Shown here: positions 17,067 to 25,071 of the stretch, piece by piece
Position numbering within the stretch: position 1 is the stretch's first letter
How the letters are laid out: each line of letters begins with the position of its first letter
Assembly (NCBI RefSeq): GCF_007830455.1
Contig: NZ_VLLB01000005.1
Coordinates: 372,001-436,000, forward strand
DNA: 64,000 bases
Direction of reading: 5' to 3'
DNA from: Pseudoduganella lurida
GTDB taxonomy: Bacteria; Pseudomonadota; Gammaproteobacteria; Burkholderiales; Burkholderiaceae_D
Translations under genes and position numbers: made by a program
Notes under the pieces: generated by a model
Told to the model about the DNA's origin: nothing
The model's input: the letters and a program-made list of their open reading frames with translations, nothing else
Database searches by the model: none

Positions 17067-17827
17067 CCGAGCGTGGCGGAGATCTGGTTGGCGGTATTGA
17101 CCAGGTCGTCCAGCCAGTCTTCCTGCAGGCGGTCGGCCGGCGCCGAGATCGACAGGCCGGCCACCAGTTTGCCGCCATCGTCGCGAATGCCTGCCGCCAT
17201 GCAGCGCACGCCCAGTTCCAGTTCCTCGTTGTCGCGCGCATAGCCGCGCGCCCGCACCAGCGACAGTTCGCGCTCCAGCCGCGGCAGGTCCGTGATCGAA
17301 TTCTTGTTGTGTCCCGCCAGGCCCGTGCGCGTGGCATAGGCGCGGATCGCCTTCGGTTCGTCCACCGACAGGAACAGTTTCCCCGTGGACGTCAGGTGCA
17401 GCGGCCCGCGGCCGCCGATAGCGCGCACCACCTGCATGCCCGACCGTTCCGAGAAGGCCCGGTCGATGTAGACGATCTCGTCGCCCTGGCGGACCGACAG
17501 GTTGATCGTCTGCTGGGTTTTCTTGTGCAGTGCGCGCATGAAGTCCAGCGCCGCCTCCCGCACCGACAGCCGGCTCTTCACCACATTGCCCAGTTCCAGC
17601 AGCCGCATGCCGAGGCGGTAGGTGCCCGGTTCGATGCGGTCCACGAAGCGGGTGAGCACCATGTCGTTCAGGATGCGGTGCGCCGTGGAAGGGTGCAGGC
17701 CGGATTCCTTCGACAATTCCTTCAGGCTGACCGGATCCGGATAGCGGGCCAGCGCGTCGAGCAGGCTGACCATCCGTTCGATGACCTGGATCGTCGTCTT
17801 TTGTTCCCCAACGGGTTCGATTTTCAT
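17045..17827 (-). CDS. IclR-family transcriptional regulator
   Basis: The 260-residue regulator has an N-terminal winged helix-turn-helix (TTIQVIERMVSLLDALARYP, then SLKELSKESGLHPSTAHRIL) and a C-terminal IclR effector domain (QTINLSVRQGDEIVYIDRAF, HLTSTGKLFLS, VAGLSISAPADRL). IclR proteins control catabolic genes for small organic acids and aromatics; the target is unknown because no catabolic operon adjoins it. The ATG at 17827 (MKIEPVGEQK) marks the conserved start; the open frame upstream is not coding. Its 3' end overlaps pbpG by 22 bases tail to tail. Confidence 0.9.
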   Translation of the reverse strand: MKIEPVGEQKTTIQVIERMVSLLDALARYPDPVSLKELSKESGLHPSTAHRILNDMVLTRFVDRIEPGTYRLGMRLLELGNVVKSRLSVREAALDFMRALHKKTQQTINLSVRQGDEIVYIDRAFSERSGMQVVRAIGGRGPLHLTSTGKLFLSVDEPKAIRAYATRTGLAGHNKNSITDLPRLERELSLVRARGYARDNEELELGVRCMAAGIRDDGGKLVAGLSISAPADRLQEDWLDDLVNTANQISATLGYMPAAD

Positions 17828-18002
17828 GATGTGGTTGGTGCGCTGCAGTAAGTACCTGGAAGCTTTATACCATGATGTGAAAAAATTTGAAATTAGGGGA
17901 GGCCCGGGGACGGTTGCACGCGCCATTCGCGACATCGGCATCCCGTAGCGGTACCCTCGCAACGCTGCACTATAATAAGCTCCCATTTCCCGAGCTTCTC
18001 CC

Positions 18003-18389
18003 ATGACCCAACCCGTCAGCGAATTCAAGAGCAAGAGCGGCCTGCAGCGCATCGTTGCGGCCTGTGGGTATTCCATGCAGGGCCTGCAGTCGGCCTGGCG
18101 CCATGAACATGCGTTCCGCCAGGAGCTGATGGTGGCCGTGCCGGGCACGGTGATCGCCCTGGTGCTGCCCGTCTCCAGCTTCCAGAAGCTGCTGCTGATC
18201 GGGATGCTCGTGTTCGTGCTGATCGTCGAGCTGATCAATTCGGCCATCGAGGCCGTCGTCGACCGCGTGTCGCTGGAGCGCCATCCGCTGTCGAAGAACG
18301 CCAAGGACTTCGGTAGCGCCGCCGTGCTGCTCGCGTCGCTGCTGGCGGCCGCCGCGTGGGCCGTGGTGCTGTTCAACAGATTCTATTGA
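18003..18389 (+). CDS. dgkA: Diacylglycerol kinase
   Basis: The 128-residue inner-membrane kinase has three hydrophobic helices and the DgkA signature LIVELINSAIEAVVDRVSLE, preceded by LQSAWRHEHAFRQELM. It phosphorylates diacylglycerol released during osmoregulated glucan or lipid A modification, returning it as phosphatidic acid to phospholipid synthesis. The length matches the family (about 120 residues). The gene is divergent from iclR and is followed by an intrinsic terminator 31 bases after its stop. Confidence 0.95.
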   Translation: MTQPVSEFKSKSGLQRIVAACGYSMQGLQSAWRHEHAFRQELMVAVPGTVIALVLPVSSFQKLLLIGMLVFVLIVELINSAIEAVVDRVSLERHPLSKNAKDFGSAAVLLASLLAAAAWAVVLFNRFY

Positions 18390-18420
18390 TCCGGTGAACC
18401 TGATATAAGGTTTCGGCATA

Positions 18421-18449
18421 AGGAACGAACGAAATGTTCGTTCTTTTTT
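18421..18449 (+). terminator. Terminator of dgkA
   Basis: GAACGAAC pairs with GTTCGTTC around a five-base loop and is followed by six T residues. The right arm and T-run merge into TTATAAG, which could serve as the -10 region for the sulfate-binding protein gene that follows. Confidence 0.8.
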
Positions 18450-18496
18450 ATAAGACTAAGGGCTACTCTGCGGTTTCCAAACATAAGGGGATTCAG

Positions 18497-19492
18497 ATGC
18501 TGTCCAAGAAGCTTTCCGTACTTACCGCGGCCATCACCTTCGCACTGGGTGCCCAGGCGGCCGACATCACGCTGCTGAACGTGTCGTACGACCCGACGCG
18601 CGAGCTGTACCAGGACGTCAACACCGCCTTCGCGAAAGAGTGGAAAGCCAGGACGGGCGACAACGTCAAGATCAAGCAGTCGCACGGCGGCTCGGGCAAG
18701 CAGGGCCGCGCCGTGATCGACGGCCTGGAAGCGGACGTCGTCACGCTGGCGCTGGCCTACGACATCGATGAAATCTCGCAGAAGGGCCTGGTGAAACCGG
18801 ACTGGCAGAAGCGCCTGGCGAAGAACTCCACGCCGTACAGCTCGACCATCGTGTTCCTGGTCCGCAAGGGCAACCCGAAAGGCATCAAGGACTGGGCCGA
18901 CCTCGTCAAGCCGGGCATTGCCGTCATCACGCCGAACCCGAAGACCTCCGGCGGCGCACGCTGGAACCACCTGGCCGCCTACGGCTACGCGCTGCGCCAG
19001 CCGGGCGGCAGCGATGCCACCGCGCGTGACTACCTGAAGAAGCTGTACAAGAACGTGCCGGTGCTGGACTCCGGCGCGCGCGGCGCCACCACCACGTTCG
19101 TCGAGCGGGGCATCGGCGACGTGCTGATCGCCTGGGAAAACGAAGCCCTGCTGGCCATCAAGGAACTGGGTCCGGAGAAGTTCGAGATCGTGGCGCCGTC
19201 CGTGTCGATCCTGGCCGAACCGCCGGTCGCCGTGGTGGACAAGGTGGTCGACAAGCATGGCACCCGCAAGGTGGCCGAGGCCTACCTGCAATTCCTGTAC
19301 ACCGATGCGGCGCAGGAGATCATCGCCAAGAACTACTACCGTCCCACGGTGGAAAAGGAAGCGAAGAAGTACGCTTCCCAGTTCCCGAACGTGAAGCTGT
19401 TCACGCTGGCCGACGTGGCGGGCGACTGGACCAAAGCCCAGAAGACCCACTTCGCCGATGGCGGCGTGTTCGACCAGATCTACCAGAAATAG
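18497..19492 (+). CDS. sbp: Sulfate ABC transporter substrate-binding protein
   Basis: This 331-residue periplasmic protein has a signal peptide ([20 protein letters not shown], cleaved after AQA), then [20 protein letters not shown], the start of sulfate/thiosulfate binding proteins. [20 protein letters not shown] and [20 protein letters not shown] carry the ligand-binding residues. It delivers sulfate to CysTW. The ATG at 18497 has TAAGGGG upstream. The permease and ATPase genes (cysT, cysW, cysA) come only after two unrelated genes, so the transporter is split. Sbp and CysP are hard to separate by sequence. Confidence 0.93.
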   Translation: MLSKKLSVLTAAITFALGAQAADITLLNVSYDPTRELYQDVNTAFAKEWKARTGDNVKIKQSHGGSGKQGRAVIDGLEADVVTLALAYDIDEISQKGLVKPDWQKRLAKNSTPYSSTIVFLVRKGNPKGIKDWADLVKPGIAVITPNPKTSGGARWNHLAAYGYALRQPGGSDATARDYLKKLYKNVPVLDSGARGATTTFVERGIGDVLIAWENEALLAIKELGPEKFEIVAPSVSILAEPPVAVVDKVVDKHGTRKVAEAYLQFLYTDAAQEIIAKNYYRPTVEKEAKKYASQFPNVKLFTLADVAGDWTKAQKTHFADGGVFDQIYQK

Positions 19493-19505
19493 GCCGGGAG
19501 ACGGC

Positions 19506-20081
19506 ATGCCGGCAAGCCTGACGCCGTTTCGCGTGCTGGTCGCGCCGGGCCTGGATGACAGCGGCCCGGAACACTGGCAAAGCCGCTGGCAGCGCCTGTA
19601 TCCGTCCTTCGAGCGAGTCCGGCAGGACGATTTCTCGCAGCCGGACCTGCCGAAGTGGAGCGCGCGCGTGGACGATGTCCGGCGTGCCTCTTCCGCCAGC
19701 CGTAGCCAGCCTGGCGGCACGCTGATCGTCGCGCACAGCTTCGGCTGCCTCGCCGCGGTGCACAGCGTGGCCCGCAACCCTGCCGGCATTGCCGGCCTGC
19801 TGCTGGTGGCACCGGCCGATCCCGACAAGTTCGGCGTGGCCGCGCTGCTGCCGCAGTCGCCGCTGCCTTGCCCCACCATCGTCATCGCCAGCACGGACGA
19901 TCCATGGATGCCCATTGAACGCGCGCAGCGCTGGGCGGACCGCTGGGGCAGCACGTTCATCGACGCCGGCGCCCTCGGCCACATCAACGCCGACTCCGGC
20001 CTGCACGACTGGCTGTTCGGCCAGCAGCAGTTGCAAACGCTGGCCGAAGCGGCGCACAATGCAGGTCCGTTGTCTGCTTAA
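19506..20081 (+). CDS. RBBP9/YdeN-family alpha/beta hydrolase
   Basis: The 191-residue serine hydrolase has the early motif VLVAPGLDDSGPEHWQSRW, the nucleophile elbow VAHSFGCLAAVH, an acidic residue in IASTDDPWMPIERA and the catalytic histidine in GALGHINADSGL. This is the small lid-less RBBP9/YdeN fold, whose natural substrates are unknown. The ATG at 19506 lies 13 bases after the sulfate-binding protein stop, so it is probably co-transcribed with it, and the peroxiredoxin follows after 17 bases. A role in sulfur metabolism is only suggested by position. Confidence 0.85.
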   Translation: MPASLTPFRVLVAPGLDDSGPEHWQSRWQRLYPSFERVRQDDFSQPDLPKWSARVDDVRRASSASRSQPGGTLIVAHSFGCLAAVHSVARNPAGIAGLLLVAPADPDKFGVAALLPQSPLPCPTIVIASTDDPWMPIERAQRWADRWGSTFIDAGALGHINADSGLHDWLFGQQQLQTLAEAAHNAGPLSA

Positions 20082-20098
20082 CCAATCCGGAGACTTTC

Positions 20099-20737
20099 AT
20101 GACCTTACGCCTTGGCGATATCGCCCCTGACTTCGAGCAGGACTCTTCCATCGGCCGCATCAAGTTCCACGAATGGGCGGGCGATTCCTGGGTGGTGCTG
20201 TTCTCCCACCCGGCCGACTTCACGCCGGTCTGCACGACCGAGCTGGGACTGACGGCGAAACTGAAACCCGAATTCGACCAGCGCAACGTGAAGGCGATCG
20301 CGCTGTCCGTCGATCCGGCCGACAAGCACAAGGAATGGATCAAGGACATCGAGGAGACGCAGCAGACGGTGGTGGGCTTCCCCATCATCGCCGATGCCGA
20401 CAAATCGGTCGCCACCTTGTACGACATGATCCACCCCGAGCAGTCCGCCACCGCCACGGTGCGCTCGCTGTTCGTGATCGACCCGGCGAAAAAGATCCGC
20501 CTGCAGATCACCTATCCGATGAGCACGGGCCGCAACTTCGACGAGATCCTGCGCGTGATCGATGCGCTGCAGCTCACCGACAAGCACACCGTCGCCACGC
20601 CGGGCAACTGGAAGGATGGCGATGACGTGATCATCCCGCTGACGGTGCAGGATCCGGAAGTGCTCAAGCAGAAGTACCCGAAAGGCTTCACGTCGCCAAA
20701 GCCTTACCTGCGCCTGACGCCGCAGCCGAACAAGTAA
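20099..20737 (+). CDS. 1-Cys peroxiredoxin (Prx6 family)
   Basis: The 212-residue thiol peroxidase has the active-site motif HPADFTPVCTTELG with the peroxidatic C45. No other cysteine is present, so it works by the 1-Cys mechanism and needs an external thiol reductant. The C-terminal domain with GNWKDGDDVIIPLTVQD and KGFTSPKPYLRLTPQP is typical of the Prx6 subfamily. It removes hydrogen peroxide and organic hydroperoxides in the cytosol. Placed between the sulfate binding protein and the sulfate permease genes, it may be produced when sulfur is limiting or thiols are low; this is inference. A long palindrome follows. Confidence 0.92.
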   Translation: MTLRLGDIAPDFEQDSSIGRIKFHEWAGDSWVVLFSHPADFTPVCTTELGLTAKLKPEFDQRNVKAIALSVDPADKHKEWIKDIEETQQTVVGFPIIADADKSVATLYDMIHPEQSATATVRSLFVIDPAKKIRLQITYPMSTGRNFDEILRVIDALQLTDKHTVATPGNWKDGDDVIIPLTVQDPEVLKQKYPKGFTSPKPYLRLTPQPNK

Positions 20738-20760
20738 GCACCGCGCAGCCGGCCCTCGAC

Positions 20761-20820
20761 ATCGGGGACAGCCACCTATTTCCGGGCAATCTTGCCCGGA
20801 AATAGGTGGCTGTCCCCGAT
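20761..20820. repeat. Perfect 29-bp-arm palindrome (GGGGACAGCCACC family)
   Basis: Two perfectly complementary 29-base arms flank a two-base centre. The left arm begins ATCGGGGACAGCCACCTATT and TTTTCC follows the right arm, so it can also terminate transcription between the peroxiredoxin and cysT genes. A related copy lies at 27584-27643. Confidence 0.9.
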
Positions 20821-20932
20821 TTTTCCTTATCTGTCCATTCATCTAAGCAAATGACTAAAGGTTCGTTTGGTTTATAACGACCAGATGCGAAACTTCGGGC
20901 CCAATATCCGAAAATGTAATAAGAGGGCCCCC

Positions 20933-21817
20933 ATGTCTGCAGTACTGCCGGCCACAGCGCCGCAGCCGATACCGTTCGAAGCGAGGAAGCGGGCACCGTA
21001 CCGGGTGATGCCCGGTTTTAACCTCTCGCTCGGCTTCACCATTTTCTACCTGACGCTGATCGTCCTGATCCCGCTGTCGGCGCTGTTCCTGAAGACCTTC
21101 ACGATGACGTGGGAGGCATTCTGGAGCGCCGTCACGTCCGACCGCGTGATGGCCTCGTATCGCCTCACGTTCGGCGCCTCGCTGATCGGCGCCGCGATCA
21201 ATGCCGTCTTCGGCTTCATCGTCGCCTGGGTGCTGGTGCGCTACCGCTTTCCGGGCAAGCGCTTCATCGATGCGCTGGTCGACCTGCCGTTCGCGCTGCC
21301 CACCGCGGTGGCCGGCATCACGCTGACGGCGCTGTATTCATCCAATGGCTGGATCGGCAAGTTCGTCGAAGGCACGCTGGGCATCAAGGTGGCATTCACG
21401 CCGCTGGGTGTGATGCTGGCGCTGACGTTCATCGGCCTGCCGTTCGTCGTGCGCACGGTGCAGCCGGTGCTGGAGGATGCCGAACGCGAACTGGAAGAAG
21501 CGGCCGCCTCGCTGGGCGCCTCGTCGTGGACGACGTTCCGCCGCGTGATCTTCCCGACCGTGCTGCCATCGCTGCTGACGGGCTTCGCGCTGGCGTTCGC
21601 GCGTGCCACCGGCGAATACGGCTCCGTGATCTTCATCGCCGGGAACATGCCGATGGTCTCCGAGATCACGCCGCTGTTCATCGTCACCAAGCTGGAACAG
21701 TATGACTACGCGGGCGCCACGGCGATCGCCGTGGTGATGCTGGTCGTGTCGTTCCTGATGCTGTTGGGGATCAATCTGCTGCAGGCCTGGGCGCGTGGCA
21801 AGGGCGGGAAAAAATGA
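20933..21817 (+). CDS. cysT: Sulfate ABC transporter permease CysT
   Basis: The 294-residue inner-membrane permease has six hydrophobic segments and the EAA coupling loop EREEL-like [20 protein letters not shown] ahead of [34 protein letters not shown] matches CysT (CysU). It forms the sulfate channel with CysW. The ATG at 20933 starts after an ORF segment that is not conserved. Its stop overlaps the cysW start by four bases. A GTTCGTT-N6-ATAA motif at 20861-20877 resembles one upstream of the sulfate-binding protein gene. Confidence 0.94.
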   Translation: MSAVLPATAPQPIPFEARKRAPYRVMPGFNLSLGFTIFYLTLIVLIPLSALFLKTFTMTWEAFWSAVTSDRVMASYRLTFGASLIGAAINAVFGFIVAWVLVRYRFPGKRFIDALVDLPFALPTAVAGITLTALYSSNGWIGKFVEGTLGIKVAFTPLGVMLALTFIGLPFVVRTVQPVLEDAERELEEAAASLGASSWTTFRRVIFPTVLPSLLTGFALAFARATGEYGSVIFIAGNMPMVSEITPLFIVTKLEQYDYAGATAIAVVMLVVSFLMLLGINLLQAWARGKGGKK

Positions 21818-22707
21818 GCACTGCGAATGTGGTAACCCCTGCCGTGCAAAAACGCGGCGAGCTGCCGACCGTCTCCGATGTGCTGGAGCCGCGCTGGGTG
21901 CGCTGGCTGCTGATCTTCGTCGCGCTGGCCTTCCTCACGCTGTTCCTGTTCGTGCCGCTGGTCGCCGTGTTTGCCGAGGCGCTGAAGAAGGGCACCGAGG
22001 TGTACCTGGAAGCGATCGTCGAGGACGATGCCATCGCCGCCATCAAGCTGACCTTGATCACGGCCGCCATCGCCGTGCCCCTGAACCTCGTGTTCGGCAT
22101 CGCCGCATCGTGGGCGATCGCGAAATTCGAATTCCGCGGCAAGAGCCTGCTGCTGACATTGATCGACCTGCCGTTCTCCGTGTCGCCCGTGATCTCCGGC
22201 CTGATCTACGTGCTGCTGTTCGGCGCGCAGGGCTGGTGGGGCCCGTGGCTGGCCGAGCATGACATCAAGATCCTGTTCGCCGTGCCGGGCATCGTCATCG
22301 CCACCGTGTTCATCACGTTCCCGTTTGTGGCGCGCGAGCTGATCCCGCTGATGCAGGCGCAGGGCAGCGAGGAAGAGGAAGCGGCCGTGGTGCTGGGCGC
22401 CTCCGGCCTGCAGACCTTCTTCCGCGTGACGCTCCCCAACATCAAGTGGGGCCTGCTGTATGGCGTGATCCTGTGTAATGCCCGCGCGATGGGCGAGTTC
22501 GGCGCCGTGTCCGTCGTCTCCGGCCACATCCGCGGCGAGACCAACACGATGCCGCTGCAGGTCGAGATCCTCTACAACGAATACAACTTCGTCGCGGCCT
22601 TTGCCGTCGCCTCGCTGCTCGCGCTGCTGGCGCTGGTGACGCTGGCCCTGAAATCCTTCATCGAGTGGCGCCTGCACGAATCGCGTGCGGACGACACGGA
22701 CAACTAA
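21814..22707 (+). CDS. cysW: Sulfate ABC transporter permease CysW
   Basis: The 297-residue second permease subunit shows [20 protein letters not shown], the EAA loop [20 protein letters not shown] and [20 protein letters not shown], all typical of CysW. It pairs with CysT in the membrane to form the sulfate/thiosulfate channel. The N-terminus carries about 30 polar residues before the first helix. The start overlaps cysT by ATGA, so translation is coupled; cysA follows after 16 bases with a GGGAACC ribosome-binding region. Confidence 0.94.
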   Translation: MSTANVVTPAVQKRGELPTVSDVLEPRWVRWLLIFVALAFLTLFLFVPLVAVFAEALKKGTEVYLEAIVEDDAIAAIKLTLITAAIAVPLNLVFGIAASWAIAKFEFRGKSLLLTLIDLPFSVSPVISGLIYVLLFGAQGWWGPWLAEHDIKILFAVPGIVIATVFITFPFVARELIPLMQAQGSEEEEAAVVLGASGLQTFFRVTLPNIKWGLLYGVILCNARAMGEFGAVSVVSGHIRGETNTMPLQVEILYNEYNFVAAFAVASLLALLALVTLALKSFIEWRLHESRADDTDN

Positions 22708-22723
22708 TACGGCGGGAACCAAC

Positions 22724-23806
22724 ATGACGATCGCAGTCAAGAACATCAACAAGCGCTTCGGCGACTTCGTGGCACTGAACAATGTCTCGCTGGACTTCCC
22801 GGCCGGCGAACTGACGGCGCTGCTGGGCCCCTCCGGCTGCGGCAAGACCACGCTGCTGCGCTGCATCGCCGGCCTGGAACACCCGGACTCGGGCCAGGTG
22901 CTGCTCGATGGCGAGGATGCGTCCGACCGCCACGTGCGCGAGCGCCAGGTGGGCTTCGTGTTCCAGCACTACGCGCTGTTCAAGCACATGACCGTGTTCG
23001 AGAACGTGGCGTTCGGCCTGCGCGTGAAGCCGCGCGCCCAGCGTCCTTCCGAAGACCAGATCCGCCGTAAAGTGAAGGACCTGCTGGAGCTGGTGCAACT
23101 GGACTGGCTGGCCGACCGCTATCCGCCGCAGCTCTCCGGCGGCCAGCGCCAGCGGATCGCGCTGGCCCGTGCCCTCGCTGTGGAACCGCGTGTTCTGCTG
23201 CTGGACGAGCCGTTCGGCGCGCTGGACGCGAAGGTGCGCAAGGAACTGCGCCGCTGGCTGCGCCGCCTGCATGACGACCTGCACGTGTCGTCGATTTTCG
23301 TGACGCACGACCAGGAGGAAGCGCTGGAAGTGGCGGACCAGGTAGTGCTGATGAACAAGGGCACCGTCGAGCAGATCGGCACGCCGGACCAGGTGTACAA
23401 CCATCCCGCGTCGCCGTTCGTCTACGGCTTCCTGGGCAATGTGAACGTGTTCCATGGCCGCGTGAATGGTGGCGTGCTGGCCAGCGAAGGCGTACAGCTG
23501 GACGTGGCGGGCCACGATGGCGTGCGCGATGGCGTGGATGCGAAGGGCACGGCGTACGTGCGGCCGCACGAGATGGATGTCGAGCGCTATGCGGCCGGCG
23601 CGGAAGGCATCGTCGTCAAGCTGCGCCGCGCCCATGCGATCGGTCCGCTGGCCCAGCTGGACCTGGAACGCGCCGACAACGCGCAGATGATCGAGGCCAC
23701 GATTTCCAACGAGCGCTTCACCAGCCTGGGGTTCAAGGAAGGCGAGACGCTGGTCGTGCGGCCGAAGCGGCTGCGTGTGTTCGTCGATGAAGGAGCGTCA
23801 TCATGA
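22724..23806 (+). CDS. cysA: Sulfate/thiosulfate import ATPase CysA
   Basis: The 360-residue ATPase has Walker [21 protein letters not shown], signature [16 protein letters not shown], Walker [20 protein letters not shown] and switch [16 protein letters not shown]. After residue ~235 comes the regulatory TOBE-like domain ([25 protein letters not shown]). It powers the CysTW channel. I chose the ATG at 22724 ([12 protein letters not shown]), where ABC homology begins. Its last four bases overlap cysB, which makes cysTWAB one transcription unit containing its own regulator. Confidence 0.95.
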   Translation: MTIAVKNINKRFGDFVALNNVSLDFPAGELTALLGPSGCGKTTLLRCIAGLEHPDSGQVLLDGEDASDRHVRERQVGFVFQHYALFKHMTVFENVAFGLRVKPRAQRPSEDQIRRKVKDLLELVQLDWLADRYPPQLSGGQRQRIALARALAVEPRVLLLDEPFGALDAKVRKELRRWLRRLHDDLHVSSIFVTHDQEEALEVADQVVLMNKGTVEQIGTPDQVYNHPASPFVYGFLGNVNVFHGRVNGGVLASEGVQLDVAGHDGVRDGVDAKGTAYVRPHEMDVERYAAGAEGIVVKLRRAHAIGPLAQLDLERADNAQMIEATISNERFTSLGFKEGETLVVRPKRLRVFVDEGASS

Positions 23807-24735
23807 ATTTCCAGCAGCTGCGATCCATCCGCGAGGCGGCCCGCCGCAACTACAACCTGACGGAAGTGGCCAACGCGCTGTTCACGTCGCAGCCGGGCGT
23901 GAGCCGCCAGATCCGCGAGCTGGAAGATGAACTGGGTGTCGTCATCTTCGAGCGCAACGGCAAGCGCCTGACGGGCCTCACCGAGCCGGGCAAGGGCATT
24001 TTGAAGATCATCGACCGCCTGCTGATCGAGGCGGAGAACCTGCAGCACGCCAGCATGGAATACAAGGGCCAGAGCACCGGCACGCTGACGGTGGCTGCCA
24101 CGCACACGCAGGCCCGCTACGCGCTGCCGCGCGCCGTGTCGCACTTCCGGCATGCGTTTCCGGACGTGCGCATCGCCCTGCAACAGAGTTCGCCCGAGCA
24201 CATCGCCGAGTGGGTCCTGTCCGGCAAGGCCGATATCGGCATCGCCACCGAGGGCCTGTCGCAGTTCCCGGACCTCGTGTCCTTCCCTTGCTACCGCTGG
24301 AGCCACCTGATCGTCGTCCCCGACAACCACCCGCTGCTGGCGCGCACGCCGGTGCGGCTGGAAGACCTGGCCGAGTTCTCGCTGATCACGTACGACGTGG
24401 GCTTCACGGGCCGCGGCCACATCGACGATGCCTTCGACAAGGCCGGCGTGCGGCCGGACATCGTCCTGACGGCGATGGATTCGGATGTGATCAAGCAGTA
24501 CGTGTCGCTGGGGCTGGGCGTGGGCATCGTCGCCTCGATGGCGTTCGACCACGGTCGCGACAAGGGCCTGCGCGCCATCGAGGCTTCGCACCTGTTCGCG
24601 TCGAACACCACGCGCCTGGCCGTGCGGCGCGGCGCCTATCTGCGCCAGTATGCCTACGAATTCATCTCCCAGTTCGCGCCGGAGCTGAAGCGCGGCGATA
24701 TCGAGCAGGCCCTGCTGGGCAGCGAAGCCGCTTGA
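23803..24735 (+). CDS. cysB: CysB-type LysR regulator of sulfur assimilation
   Basis: The 310-residue LysR protein starts [20 protein letters not shown] with the helix-turn-helix [20 protein letters not shown], exactly as CysB/Cbl. The effector domain includes [20 protein letters not shown] (the TTHTQARY inducer-binding signature), [16 protein letters not shown] and [14 protein letters not shown]. CysB activates sulfate uptake and cysteine synthesis genes with N-acetylserine as inducer. Location at the end of cysTWA suggests autocontrol within the operon. CysB and its paralogue Cbl cannot be fully distinguished, but linkage favours CysB. Confidence 0.93.
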   Translation: MNFQQLRSIREAARRNYNLTEVANALFTSQPGVSRQIRELEDELGVVIFERNGKRLTGLTEPGKGILKIIDRLLIEAENLQHASMEYKGQSTGTLTVAATHTQARYALPRAVSHFRHAFPDVRIALQQSSPEHIAEWVLSGKADIGIATEGLSQFPDLVSFPCYRWSHLIVVPDNHPLLARTPVRLEDLAEFSLITYDVGFTGRGHIDDAFDKAGVRPDIVLTAMDSDVIKQYVSLGLGVGIVASMAFDHGRDKGLRAIEASHLFASNTTRLAVRRGAYLRQYAYEFISQFAPELKRGDIEQALLGSEAA

Positions 24736-24763
24736 CCGTTGCATCTCCACCACGGCTCCCCAC

Positions 24764-25000
24764 GGGGACTGTCCCCTTTTTCCGGAAATATTTCCTGAAA
24801 TCGGGGACAGTCCCCTTTTTTAAGAAATATTCTTGCAACAATGCGCGGCCGCCGGCTCAAAGGAGACCGTGCAACGTCGCGTCTGACCACGTTGCTTAAG
24901 GCTTCAGACTACATGCTGAAATCGTCGTTTTGGGGCTAAAAACAACAAGGGGACAGTCCCCGTTTTTTGGAAATATTTCCTGAAAAAGGGGACTGTCCCC
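24764..25000. repeat. Two inverted pairs of GGGGACAGTCCCC around GGAAATATTTCC
   Basis: Each element reads palindrome, T-rich tract, the perfect 12-bp palindrome GGAAATATTTCC (24783 and 24969), TGAAA, then the palindrome again. Cores are GGGGACTGTCCCC (24764, 24988) and GGGGACAGTCCCC (24803, 24949). The second element is roughly the reverse complement of the first. Same family as 4904-4980 and 6853-6978. Confidence 0.85.
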
Positions 25001-25025
25001 GAGTTGGGGAAATGTTTGAAGGATG

Positions 25026-25053
25026 AAAAAAATCCCGCGCGAGCGGGATTTTT
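25026..25053 (-). terminator. Terminator of the TonB-dependent receptor gene
   Basis: AAATCCCGC and GCGGGATTT form a stem around GCGA, with A-tract and T-tract on the outer sides. It lies 18 bases beyond the receptor stop codon and can act in both directions, also ending cysB transcripts. Confidence 0.85.
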
Positions 25054-25071
25054 CGTTGCGGCGGACGCCGG

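Larger units (their letters stand above)
24736..25071. other. Intergenic region between cysB and the TonB-dependent receptor gene
   Basis: These 336 bases between two convergent genes hold no gene. They carry two repeat pairs (24764-24815 and 24949-25000) separated by about 130 bases of unique sequence, and the receptor gene terminator (25026-25053). Confidence 0.7.
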
